From: Bacilli bacterium
GTDB lineage: Bacteria; Bacillota_I; Bacilli_A; RFN20; CAG-826
DNA: 25,521 bases
Reading direction: 5' to 3'
Assembly (NCBI GenBank): GCA_016296775.1
Contig: JAEDIE010000020.1
Span: 1 to 25,521 of the forward strand
The position numbers and the translations under genes were made by a program. The notes under the pieces are model-generated. The model did no database searches and was not told the origin of the DNA. It was given only the letters and a program-made list of their open reading frames with translations. This document shows, piece after piece, positions 1 through 6,489 of the stretch (positions are counted from its first letter, which is position 1; each line of letters starts with the position of its first letter).

Positions 1-44
1 TGTTAGATGATATGCATTATTTGATGAGACAATTAAATCAATGA
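1..44 (+). CDS. 3' end of an unidentified upstream gene
   Basis: The first 44 bases read open in one frame as LDDMHYLMRQLNQ followed by TGA, so the window opens inside the last codons of a gene. Thirteen residues are too few to name the family. The use of TGA as a stop here, together with TGG for Trp elsewhere, supports genetic code 11. The end lies about 85 bases upstream of the next likely start, with no clear terminator between them, so read-through into the following cluster is possible. Confidence 0.45.
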   Translation, partial: LDDMHYLMRQLNQ

Positions 45-130
45 AATCAACATTTTTAAAAAAGCGTGTTGTTCAGATAGTTTTTTCTTATTGGTATTCT
101 ATATTTGTCAAAGGACAAGGAGGATACAAA

Positions 131-487
131 ATGGAAAATTTAGACAAAGTATACGCAAAGCGTATTGCTGAAGAATACGCACCAAAAACAACTACAAAGG
201 TTGTTAGATTAAAGAAATTAGATCAAAAAGTAAAAAGACCTGCAAAGATTTTTGCTTTTACATTTGGAATTATTTGTGCATTAATTGCAGGAACAGGAAT
301 GAGCATGATAATGACAGATTTTGGACTAAATGATACAATTGGATTAGTAATAGGTGTAATTCTTGGTGTTGTAGGATTTATTGGATGTGGTATTAATTAT
401 CTAGCTTATTTAAAAATTTTAAAATCAAGAAAAGAAAAATTTGCGTTTGAAATTACAGAATTAGCAAAAGAAATCTCTGAAGAGTAG
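131..487 (+). CDS. Small two-helix membrane protein, unknown function
   Basis: Protein of 118 residues. I chose the ATG at 131 because a perfect AAGGAGG lies at 117-123 with 7-base spacing; the upstream in-frame ATG at 41 has no such site and adds an unlikely leader. The N-terminal half is basic and charged. Two hydrophobic segments follow at about residues 44-62 and 72-95, then a charged, helical C-tail rich in Lys and Glu. I do not recognise a named family. It is the first gene of a tight same-strand cluster with a TetR regulator (18-base gap) and a second membrane protein, so it may be a regulated component of that cluster. Function is unknown; the start choice is fairly secure. Confidence 0.75.
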   Translation: MENLDKVYAKRIAEEYAPKTTTKVVRLKKLDQKVKRPAKIFAFTFGIICALIAGTGMSMIMTDFGLNDTIGLVIGVILGVVGFIGCGINYLAYLKILKSRKEKFAFEITELAKEISEE

Positions 488-505
488 AAAGAGGGTGCAT
501 CAAAC

Positions 506-1087
506 ATGAATAAAAATGAAAGTAAATATTTTAATACTGCTAAAAAAATGAATGATGCACTCATTGCTCTTTTAGAAACGAAAGAATTTGAATATATTAC
601 AATCAAAGAAATATGTCAAGTTGCCAATGTGAATAGAACAACATTTTATTTACATTATTCAAATATGAATGATTTATTAGAAGAAACTATACAATCATTA
701 AACCAATCATTTAATTCCCATTTTATAACAAAAGAAAATGAAAATACCATTGTTATAAAGGATAAATTAGAAGATTTGGTACTAATTAATGATGATAATT
801 TAATACCATATTTAAATTTTATTAAAGAAAATAAAAATATATATAAAGTTGTGAAAACTCATCCAGAGCTATTTAATGCAAGCAAAACCTATAATCAAAT
901 GTTTAATAATCTATTTGTACCTATTATGAGTAGATTTGGTCTTGATGCAAAATGGCATAAATATTTAATGGATTTTTATATCAATGGCATTACTTCGATA
1001 GTATTAGACTGGGTATATGATGATTGTAAAATTTCAATTCAAGAAGTCTCTGAATTTATAAAAGGATTAATAGTTAAAAATGATTAA
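506..1087 (+). CDS. TetR/AcrR family transcriptional regulator
   Basis: Protein of 193 residues, the usual TetR length. The N-terminal DNA-binding domain is clear: the helix-turn-helix spans about residues 32-51, including ITIKEICQVANVNRTTFYLH, followed by the typical FYLHYSNMNDLL transition into helix 4. The C-terminal part (about 80-193) resembles the TetR_C_8 / DhaS-like ligand domain of Firmicutes. A purine-rich site (AAAGAGGG, 488-495) precedes the ATG. The gene sits between two membrane-protein genes and overlaps the downstream one by 8 bases, so the three are probably co-transcribed and it may control its own operon. The ligand cannot be told from sequence. The family call is secure; the target is inferred. 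Confidence 0.9.
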   Translation: MNKNESKYFNTAKKMNDALIALLETKEFEYITIKEICQVANVNRTTFYLHYSNMNDLLEETIQSLNQSFNSHFITKENENTIVIKDKLEDLVLINDDNLIPYLNFIKENKNIYKVVKTHPELFNASKTYNQMFNNLFVPIMSRFGLDAKWHKYLMDFYINGITSIVLDWVYDDCKISIQEVSEFIKGLIVKND

Positions 1088-1724
1088 AGAATTATTTTTA
1101 AGGATTAAAAACAACTACAATAAGAAAACAGTTATTTTTGCATTCTTATCTGTTTTAGCTCTTATCGGTTTTACAGTTTATAACGGGATATTTGGATTTT
1201 TATACAATTCAATATGGCATATTTGTATTTTTGCTTATTATGTATTTTTGCTTCTTATTAAAGGGATATTGATTTTTGGAATATCATACAAAAAAATAAG
1301 AGACAAGCAGCTTTTGGTAGTTTACATAACATTCATAATTCTTATTTTAATGACTATTGCTATGATAGCTCCTGCAGTTTTGTTAATACTTGATAAAAGA
1401 TCATATAATTGGGGATTAATTCCTTCAATTGCTTTAGCTTCATATACAACATATAGTGTTACAATGTCTATTATTAACATGAGAAAAGCAAAGAATAATG
1501 ATAGCCCAGTAATTAAACAAATTAGATTGGTAAACATAGTAAATACACTAATGTCAGTATTGGTTCTTCAAAATACCTTAATACTTGCTAATGGTGGATA
1601 TACAGAAGATATGAGAAAACTCTCTGTTGCTACAAGTGTAGGAATAATCTCTTTAATAATTTTTATTGAAATATATCAATTCGTTTTGACGATAAAAAAA
1701 CATGGTGTTTACAAAAAACGATAG
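1080..1724 (+). CDS. Polytopic membrane protein, unknown function
   Basis: Protein of 214 residues with about six hydrophobic segments (roughly residues 18-36, 44-66, 79-100, 111-130, 147-166 and 178-205), so an integral membrane protein. The start at 1080 lies inside the end of the TetR gene (8-base overlap) with no separate ribosome binding site, implying translational coupling. No transporter motif, ATP-binding site or catalytic residue stands out. TetR regulators often control adjacent membrane proteins, so this may be the main output of the regulator, but that is inference. The cluster ends at the terminator at 1777. Confidence 0.75.
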   Translation: MIKELFLRIKNNYNKKTVIFAFLSVLALIGFTVYNGIFGFLYNSIWHICIFAYYVFLLLIKGILIFGISYKKIRDKQLLVVYITFIILILMTIAMIAPAVLLILDKRSYNWGLIPSIALASYTTYSVTMSIINMRKAKNNDSPVIKQIRLVNIVNTLMSVLVLQNTLILANGGYTEDMRKLSVATSVGIISLIIFIEIYQFVLTIKKHGVYKKR

Positions 1725-1736
1725 GGTGTTTGCATT
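1725..1736 (+). repeat. Left copy of a 12-bp direct repeat
   Basis: GGTGTTTGCATT begins at the base after the TAG of the preceding membrane-protein gene. An identical 12-mer lies at 3223-3234, at the stop of the antiporter gene. The two copies bracket the fluoride-riboswitch and antiporter module. Confidence 0.7.
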
Positions 1737-1776
1737 TTGTATTAAAATGGTTCATGTTTGTCAGATTAGTAGAAAT

Positions 1777-1807
1777 AGTTTGATACGATTGTATCAAACT
1801 TTTTTCT
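1777..1807 (+). terminator. Strong intrinsic terminator of the TetR cluster
   Basis: A perfect 10-bp stem, AGTTTGATAC (1777-1786) with GTATCAAACT (1791-1800), has a GATT loop and is followed at once by a run of T. It lies 52 bases after the stop of the preceding gene. The palindrome also resembles a TetR operator, but the adjacent T-run and its position after the operon make a terminator more likely. Confidence 0.85.
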
Positions 1808-1892
1808 AGGTTTTCATATTTTAATAACGCTTAGTTAGAATTGTCCATTTGATAGTAAAAAATTAAATCTATGTTTTTTTCAGATTAGATAT

Positions 1893-1898
1893 TATAAT
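1893..1898 (+). promoter_or_regulatory. Possible -10 element for the riboswitch transcript
   Basis: A TATAAT hexamer lies 6 bases before the fluoride aptamer, placing a transcription start near the first base of the aptamer. I see no convincing -35 sequence at 16-18 bases upstream; the region is a T-run. Confidence 0.4.
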
Positions 1899-1903
1899 TT
1901 CTT

Positions 1904-1962
1904 TGGGAATGATGTCTCCCATCTATTTTTAGAAAACCGCTTTATAAGCTGATGACGTCTAC
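1904..1962 (+). promoter_or_regulatory. Fluoride riboswitch aptamer (crcB motif)
   Basis: The order of conserved elements matches the fluoride aptamer. P1 is TGGGA (1904-1908) with TCCCA (1917-1921), enclosing the loop ATGATGTC. After a linker, P3 is GCTT (1939-1942) with AAGC (1946-1949), followed by the hallmark CTGATG...CTAC string. The P1-loop segment GATGTC (1911-1916) can pair with GACGTC (1954-1959), giving the pseudoknot that defines the fold. It closely resembles the Thermotoga aptamer pattern as I remember it. The next gene is a cation/proton antiporter, a class known to follow this switch. The call rests on motif order and pairing, not on a covariance search. Confidence 0.88.
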
Positions 1963-1993
1963 AATTTTTGTTGTAGAGGATCATCGGCTTTTT
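1946..1993 (+). terminator. Expression-platform terminator of the fluoride switch
   Basis: AAGCTGATGA...TCTACAA (1946-1964) pairs almost completely with TTGTAGA...TCATCGGCTT (1971-1990), followed by TTTTT. The 5' arm uses the P3 strand and the pseudoknot strand of the aptamer, so fluoride-bound aptamer and terminator are mutually exclusive. This is the layout of a transcriptional ON switch: fluoride lets the polymerase read into the antiporter gene. Confidence 0.85.
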
Positions 1994-2020
1994 GGTCTTT
2001 TGCAAGGATGGGAGTGCTTT

Positions 2021-3223
2021 ATGAATATATTTCTATCTCTATTTATAATTTTTGGCGGAGGAACTCTTGGCGGTTTTGTTTTTGAAAAAATAAAGTTGCC
2101 CAAACTTATTCGGTATATCATATTAGGTTTGTTGATTGGACCATCGTTATTTAATATTGTCGATGATACATTGATTTCGATATCCGCATATTTAAGGCAA
2201 ATTGCTTTGGTGATTATTTTAACTCGAAGCGGATTATCATTAGATTTGAATCATTTGAAACAGATGGGGAGACCTGCCATTTTGTTATGCTTTGTTCCAG
2301 CGACTTTTGAAATCGCGGGCGTTTTGCTATTTGCCCCATTGTTTCTTGGTATATTTTATTTTGAAGCCCTTTTGCTTGGGTCGGTTTTAGCGGCGGTTTC
2401 TCCGGCCATTGTCGTCCCGAGGATGATTGAACTAATGGAAAAAAGATATGGGGAAAAGAATCACGTTCCAGAACTTGTAATGGCTGGAGCATCTTGTGAT
2501 GATATCTATGTTATTGTGTTGTTCTATTCGTTCAAAAATCTGATTACAACAACAGAATTTAACGCTTGGAATATTGCTCAAATACCACTTAGCGTAATAA
2601 GTGGGATTGCTCTTGGATTGCTGTGTGGTTTTTTCGTCGCCACTTTCATTAGAAAAATGCATTTTAATAGCATCATTTCAACTATTTTTATGCTTGGTAT
2701 TTCTTTTGGAATGATTGCTTTAGAAAATGTATTAAGGCCTTATATCAGTATTTCATCCTTACTCGGCATCATTGTGATGGCCATCATCATCAAAATATTT
2801 CATAAAGAAGAAGCTAAAAAGATTCAAAAGACGTATAACTCGCTTTGGAGTGGGTTTGAAATATTGCTATTTGTCCTAGTAGGCATAGCCACGGATATAA
2901 AATATGCCTTTTCAAAAGAAGGAGTGATCATCATTGGACTAATCATTATAGCCCTCATTTTTAGAAGCGTAGGTGTCATTGTTTCATTATTACTGACACG
3001 CTTTTCAACTAAGGAAAAATGGTTTGTCATCATTTCTTATCTTCCTAAAGCAACGGTTCAAGCCTCAATTGGGGCAATTGCATTATCGGAAGGATTAGCT
3101 TGTGGGACCTTGGTTTTGACCGCCGCTGTTGTGTCTATTCTTATTACCGCCCCTCTTGGCGCAATTCTTATTGATTCTTTGCATAAAAGGCTTCTGGAAC
3201 AAGATCCCGTTCAGATATTATAG
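2021..3223 (+). CDS. Cation:proton antiporter, fluoride-switch controlled
   Basis: Integral membrane protein of 400 residues of the monovalent cation:proton antiporter (CPA/NhaP-like) type, with about 11-13 hydrophobic segments. The early segment GGGTLGGFVFEKIKLPKLIRY and the GASCDDI stretch at about residues 158-164 are typical; the Asp pair is the expected ion/proton-binding site. I start at ATG 2021, preceded by GGATGGGAG; the longer in-frame start at 1952 lies inside the riboswitch and terminator and is not a real start. Control by a fluoride aptamer implies a role in fluoride tolerance, by fluoride export or by pH and ion homeostasis during stress. Codon use (TTG for Leu, many GCG, CGG, GGC, GTC) is clearly less AT-biased than that of its neighbours, suggesting recent transfer. 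Confidence 0.88.
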   Translation: MNIFLSLFIIFGGGTLGGFVFEKIKLPKLIRYIILGLLIGPSLFNIVDDTLISISAYLRQIALVIILTRSGLSLDLNHLKQMGRPAILLCFVPATFEIAGVLLFAPLFLGIFYFEALLLGSVLAAVSPAIVVPRMIELMEKRYGEKNHVPELVMAGASCDDIYVIVLFYSFKNLITTTEFNAWNIAQIPLSVISGIALGLLCGFFVATFIRKMHFNSIISTIFMLGISFGMIALENVLRPYISISSLLGIIVMAIIIKIFHKEEAKKIQKTYNSLWSGFEILLFVLVGIATDIKYAFSKEGVIIIGLIIIALIFRSVGVIVSLLLTRFSTKEKWFVIISYLPKATVQASIGAIALSEGLACGTLVLTAAVVSILITAPLGAILIDSLHKRLLEQDPVQIL

Positions 3224-3234
3224 GTGTTTGCATT
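3223..3234 (+). repeat. Right copy of the 12-bp direct repeat
   Basis: GGTGTTTGCATT starts with the last G of the antiporter stop codon and is identical to 1725-1736. It marks the right edge of the foreign-looking module; the sequence after it returns to the very AT-rich local style. Confidence 0.7.
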
Positions 3235-3541
3235 AAAAAAAATAAAAAAAGTACAGAAAATATTTAAAAGGAGTTATCAAAGACGAATTTATTAGTTTTT
3301 AACGGATAATTTGAGGTATGGGTAAGTTTTATAGGTTATAAGGGGAATTGATGTAATATTAAAGTGTACATAAAAAAATAAACTATTATTGTTTTTAAAA
3401 AGATGTAAGGGTTTTTGTTTGTAACTTTTGAATATAAATATAAGTAATTTTACTTTTAATTGTATAATTTATAATTTATTTTTATTATCTTTGATAGTAT
3501 ATAATTTAATTAATAAAAAATTAGAATAATTGGAGAAATGT
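3235..3541 (+). other. AT-rich intergenic region before the flavin reductase gene
   Basis: No convincing gene. A short stretch after an AAAAGGAG at about 3266-3273 reads only a dozen codons before a stop. TATAAT hexamers at 3463-3468 and 3500-3505 are possible -10 elements for the next gene; neither has a good -35. No clear terminator follows the antiporter gene. Confidence 0.5.
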
Positions 3542-4474
3542 ATGAAAAATGAATTTAAAGAAATAAGAATAATGGATAATTTTTATCAATCATCATCCTT
3601 TATACCTATGCCACTATGTTTAGTTGGAACATTAGATGAAAAGGGAGAAAATACCAGTTTTGGATCATATTCATTGTGTTTTCCTTATTATGTTGCTGGT
3701 AAAGATTTTTATGCAATGATATTAGAAACAAGAAATACTAGCAATACTGCTAAGGGAATATTAAGACATGGGAAATGCACTTTAAATTTCTTACCATTTA
3801 GTAAAAAGAACTTTGAAAACCATGTATTAATGGGTTTCCCAGGAGATACTCCTGAAGAAAAAATGAAAGGTTTAAAGTTTACTCCTGTAGAAGGAAATAG
3901 AGCTAAAAACAACAAAAACGAAAAATTTCCAAAAATATTAAGTGAAGCTTTACAAGTATTTGAATGTACTTGGGTTAAAGAATTAGATAATGCTAGTGAA
4001 GATAAAGTACAAGAAGAATATGATGGGCCATATCATAACTTTAATGGTATTACTTCAAAATTTGGGGCACATTTCATATTAAAAATTGAAAATATTTTAT
4101 TAAAAGAAAAATATTATGATGCTATTGTTAATGGAATAACAAGAAGAAATTTCTGTCCTCTTCCTACTAACTGGGGATATAGAGATTCTAAATACTTCTG
4201 GTGTAGTGATTATAAAAAGCCAATAGCTGTAGGAATCCCATCTAGAGAGGTTGATTTATCATCAGTTAGATATGCTCTTGATAGAATTGATACTGATGTT
4301 AAGTTTAGTGACGACGCTTTAAAAATGATCGTTAAAGTTCCTCGTCCATTCTTAAAAACAGTATTATTAGGTTGTGTTAAATGGGCTAATGATAATAACT
4401 ATAAATATATTACTGAAAAAGAAATGAAAATTATTAACGATAAACGTTCAAAAGAAAAAATGAAAAAACTATAG
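3542..4474 (+). CDS. Flavin reductase-like FMN-binding protein
   Basis: Protein of 310 residues with a flavin reductase-like (FMN-binding split barrel) domain over roughly residues 10-200: an N-terminal PMPLCLVGT strand, NTSFGSYSLCFPYY, and the RNTSNTAKGILRHGKCTLNF segment typical of the family. The C-terminal extension of about 100 residues has no recognised domain and ends in a Lys-rich tail. I chose ATG 3542 because TTGGAG lies 6 bases upstream; the in-frame TTG at 3530 is part of that ribosome binding site. Such proteins bind FMN and reduce or bind flavins, or act as small oxidoreductases; the substrate is unknown. It appears to be monocistronic. Confidence 0.82.
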   Translation: MKNEFKEIRIMDNFYQSSSFIPMPLCLVGTLDEKGENTSFGSYSLCFPYYVAGKDFYAMILETRNTSNTAKGILRHGKCTLNFLPFSKKNFENHVLMGFPGDTPEEKMKGLKFTPVEGNRAKNNKNEKFPKILSEALQVFECTWVKELDNASEDKVQEEYDGPYHNFNGITSKFGAHFILKIENILLKEKYYDAIVNGITRRNFCPLPTNWGYRDSKYFWCSDYKKPIAVGIPSREVDLSSVRYALDRIDTDVKFSDDALKMIVKVPRPFLKTVLLGCVKWANDNNYKYITEKEMKIINDKRSKEKMKKL

Positions 4475-4483
4475 TAAATCCCC

Positions 4484-4509
4484 TTTCTTTTTCTTATAAG
4501 AAAGAAAAA
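4484..4509 (+). terminator. Weak AT-rich hairpin after the flavin reductase gene
   Basis: A 14-base palindrome (TTTCTTATAAGAAA, 4490-4503) with partial extension on both sides lies 10 bases after the stop. There is no GC core and the following T-run is short, so termination would be weak. Confidence 0.3.
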
Positions 4510-4511
4510 TT

Positions 4512-4739
4512 TAATAACAAAGTTAGATATAAATTGAGTAAAACTTATTTTAAATCAGGTTTAGTTATATCTTCTTTAAGTCAAATTTTATTTAGTTTGT
4601 TAGCTATATCATATTTCATGTTTATCCTTCTTTTTAATAATTGATTTTATTGTTCTTGTATTAATTATTAGAAAAGTAAGTTCTGCTAAAATTGTTAATA
4701 ATAAAAAAATAAATATTTTAAAAATAATTAAATTAAACA
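4512..4739 (+). pseudogene. Possible decayed membrane-protein fragment
   Basis: Bases from about 4517 read open as a protein-like stretch (KVRYKLSKTYFKSGL, then a hydrophobic segment ending FILLFNN) before a stop near 4641. A second frame then continues with hydrophobic and basic residues up to the merR promoter. This looks like the frameshifted remnant of a membrane-protein gene, but in DNA this AT-rich, hydrophobic reading frames arise by chance, so the call is tentative. Nothing else is visible in this 315-base gap apart from the merR promoter. Confidence 0.25.
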
Positions 4740-4770
4740 TTGACTCTACTCTTAGAGCACAGTTTATTCT
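4740..4770 (+). promoter_or_regulatory. MerR-type promoter/operator with 19-bp spacer
   Basis: TTGACT (4740-4745) and TATTCT (4765-4770) are separated by exactly 19 bp, the over-long spacer that MerR-family activators use. Within it is a dyad centred on 4753 (CTCT-T-AGAG core, 4749-4757) extending to 4743-4763 with 8 of 10 arm positions paired. It lies 20 bases before the merR start, implying autoregulation. Confidence 0.7.
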
Positions 4771-4789
4771 ACTAATACGAGGTTTAATT

Positions 4790-5578
4790 ATGTATCGAAT
4801 TGGTCAATTTTCAAAGTTAAGTAAAACGACTATTAAAGCTTTAAGATTTTATGAAAAGAAAGAACTTTTAGCACCTTCTTTTATTGATGAAAATGGATAT
4901 AGATATTACGATGCTAGCAAGTTAATAGATGTAGCTCATATTGTTTTCTTAAGACAAATAGGTTTTTCTATTCAAGAAATAAAAGATTTAATGAAACAAA
5001 AAAACTTTGAAGAGATGCTTATTTTAAAACAAAAAGAAATAAGAAATGATTTAGACGAAAACATGATTAAACTTTCTAAGATTCAATATTTATTAGGAGG
5101 TAGAAGCATGAAGTATGAAGTTATCGTTAAAGAATTACCTGAAGTTATTGTTTATTATAAAGAAGGCATTTTAAAAGATTATTCTTGTTTAGGTGAATTT
5201 ATTGTTCAAAGTGGTAAAGAGTGTCTAGAGTTAAATCCAGATATTAAATGTATTGAACCAGATTATTGTTTTAGCGAATATTTAGATAGAAAATATGTAG
5301 AAAAAAATATTAAATACAGATACTCTCAAGCAGTAAATAAGATTGGAAATGATAGTGAATTTATTAAATTTAAAAAGCTTAATAAAGTAAAAGCTGTCAG
5401 TTTATATCATAAAGGAAGTTATGCTACTTTATCTGAAGCATATGGATTTATTTTAGATTACATTCAAAAGAATAACTTAGAAATTATAGATAATCCTAGG
5501 GAAAGATATATTGATGGTATTTGGAATAAAGATAATGAAGACGATTATTTAACTGAAATACAAATACCTATTAAATAG
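4790..5578 (+). CDS. MerR-family regulator with GyrI-like effector domain
   Basis: Protein of 262 residues. Residues 1-70 form the MerR winged helix-turn-helix (YRIGQFSKLSKTTIKALRFY, then ENGYRYYD and the RQIGFSIQEIKDLM helix). Residues about 72-105 are the coiled-coil dimerisation helix, and about 108-262 form a GyrI-like/BmrR-type ligand-binding domain (KYEVIVKELPEVIVYYKEG, later KAVSLYHKGSY and YIDGIWNK). Members of this class sense bulky hydrophobic or cationic compounds and activate efflux genes. A GAGG site (4779-4782) precedes the ATG. No obvious same-strand target gene follows: the next gene is convergent and its stop abuts this one. The promoter suggests self-control. An internal AGGAGG plus ATG at the domain boundary could yield a free effector domain. 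Confidence 0.9.
   Translation: MYRIGQFSKLSKTTIKALRFYEKKELLAPSFIDENGYRYYDASKLIDVAHIVFLRQIGFSIQEIKDLMKQKNFEEMLILKQKEIRNDLDENMIKLSKIQYLLGGRSMKYEVIVKELPEVIVYYKEGILKDYSCLGEFIVQSGKECLELNPDIKCIEPDYCFSEYLDRKYVEKNIKYRYSQAVNKIGNDSEFIKFKKLNKVKAVSLYHKGSYATLSEAYGFILDYIQKNNLEIIDNPRERYIDGIWNKDNEDDYLTEIQIPIK
5095..5110 (+). promoter_or_regulatory. Internal ribosome binding site and start inside merR
   Basis: AGGAGG (5095-5100) is followed after 7 bases by ATG (5108-5110), in frame, exactly where the coiled coil ends and the GyrI-like domain begins. Translation here would give a 156-residue ligand domain with no DNA-binding part, as in the TipAL/TipAS pair of Streptomyces. GGA-GGT is a common Gly-Gly codon pair, so chance cannot be excluded. 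Confidence 0.45.
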
Positions 5579-6328
5579 TTAGTAATTTACTTTATTAGTT
5601 TTAATTATTAATTCAGGTTTAGATAATATTACTTTAGTATTATCTTTAATTGAATCAACTAAGAAGACATTACTACCAATAGTTACATTATCTCCAATTA
5701 TGACATCTCCACCTAAAATAGATGCTCCAGAATAGATAGTTACGTAATTACCGATGGTAGGGTGTCTTTTTGTATTGCTTAATTTATGCCCTAAAGCTAG
5801 AGATAGTCCCCCAAGAGTAACCCCTTGATATATTTTTACGTGATGTCCAATGACACTTGTTTCTCCAATTACTATTCCAGTTCCATGGTCTATAAAGAAA
5901 TATTCTCCAATTTTAGCACCTGGATGAATATCTATTCCTGTTAAGTTATGAGCTTCTTCGCTTATGAATCTAGCTACTATTTTTTTGTTTTGATTATATA
6001 AAATGTGAGCAATTCTATGGTAATAATTAGCTTTAAATCCTGGATATGTTAATATGATTTCTTCAATTGAATCACATGCTGGATCAGAGTCATATGTAAA
6101 CTCTAAATCCTTCTTTAAAATATCTTTTAATTTATCTAATTCTTTAAAAAAGTATGTTAAATCCTCACTCTTTTTTGAAATTTGGTGTTTATATATCATT
6201 TTAGATTTGAATAATGATATTGATTTTGGTGTAGAAGAAAAACAGTTAGGAAATAATATGTTTTTTAAATATTTAATAAATTTTTTTAACTTTTTATTTT
6301 TAAGTAAAATTTTGCAGTTATTTTCCAT
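5579..6328 (-). CDS. cysE: Serine O-acetyltransferase
   Basis: Protein of 249 residues of the CysE/EpsC type, which makes O-acetylserine from serine and acetyl-CoA for cysteine synthesis in the cytoplasm. The N-terminal helical part includes SDPACDS (81-87). The C-terminal left-handed beta-helix of hexapeptide repeats (about 130-235) holds GIDIHPGAKIG and FIDHGTGIVIGET; Asp133 and His148 match the catalytic Asp-His pair of the family, and TLGG follows at 171-174. A strong ribosome binding site (AGGGAGG) precedes the start. Its stop codon directly abuts the stop of merR on the other strand, leaving no room for a terminator. No cysteine synthase gene is adjacent. Confidence 0.9.
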   Translation of the reverse strand: MENNCKILLKNKKLKKFIKYLKNILFPNCFSSTPKSISLFKSKMIYKHQISKKSEDLTYFFKELDKLKDILKKDLEFTYDSDPACDSIEEIILTYPGFKANYYHRIAHILYNQNKKIVARFISEEAHNLTGIDIHPGAKIGEYFFIDHGTGIVIGETSVIGHHVKIYQGVTLGGLSLALGHKLSNTKRHPTIGNYVTIYSGASILGGDVIIGDNVTIGSNVFLVDSIKDNTKVILSKPELIIKTNKVNY

Positions 6329-6354
6329 TATTTTTCCTCCCTAAACACATGTAT

Positions 6355-6360
6355 ATTATA
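6355..6360 (-). promoter_or_regulatory. Possible -10 element of cysE
   Basis: On the minus strand a TATAAT lies 27 bases upstream of the cysE start, just ahead of its ribosome binding site. The -35 region is weak. Confidence 0.4.
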
Positions 6361-6489
6361 GTAAAAATAAAGAAAAATTAGTAGTAAATTGCCTTATTTA
6401 TAAAACATAAGAAAATTTAATAATAAAAACAAGTTTAATTATCAATAATTAAGTTGTAAAATATAAAAAGTCAAAAAGGAGTTTATTCA

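Noticed and set aside
41..130. In-frame N-terminal extension of the first membrane-protein gene from ATG 41
   Set aside because: It overlaps the end of the upstream gene and has no ribosome binding site, whereas ATG 131 has a perfect AAGGAGG at 7 bases.
1777..1800. Palindrome as a TetR operator
   Set aside because: It lies after the operon, not before it, and is followed directly by a T-run, so a terminator explains it better; it stays as an alternative.
1952..2020. In-frame extension of the antiporter from ATG 1952
   Set aside because: The ATG belongs to the conserved core of the fluoride aptamer and the extension encodes the terminator hairpin; ATG 2021 has its own purine-rich site and begins the first membrane segment.
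2214..3033. Minus-strand reading frames within the antiporter gene
   Set aside because: They are shadows of a strongly supported membrane-protein gene, without ribosome binding sites or family features.
3530..3541. TTG start for the flavin reductase gene
   Set aside because: These bases (TTGGAG) are the ribosome binding site for ATG 3542.
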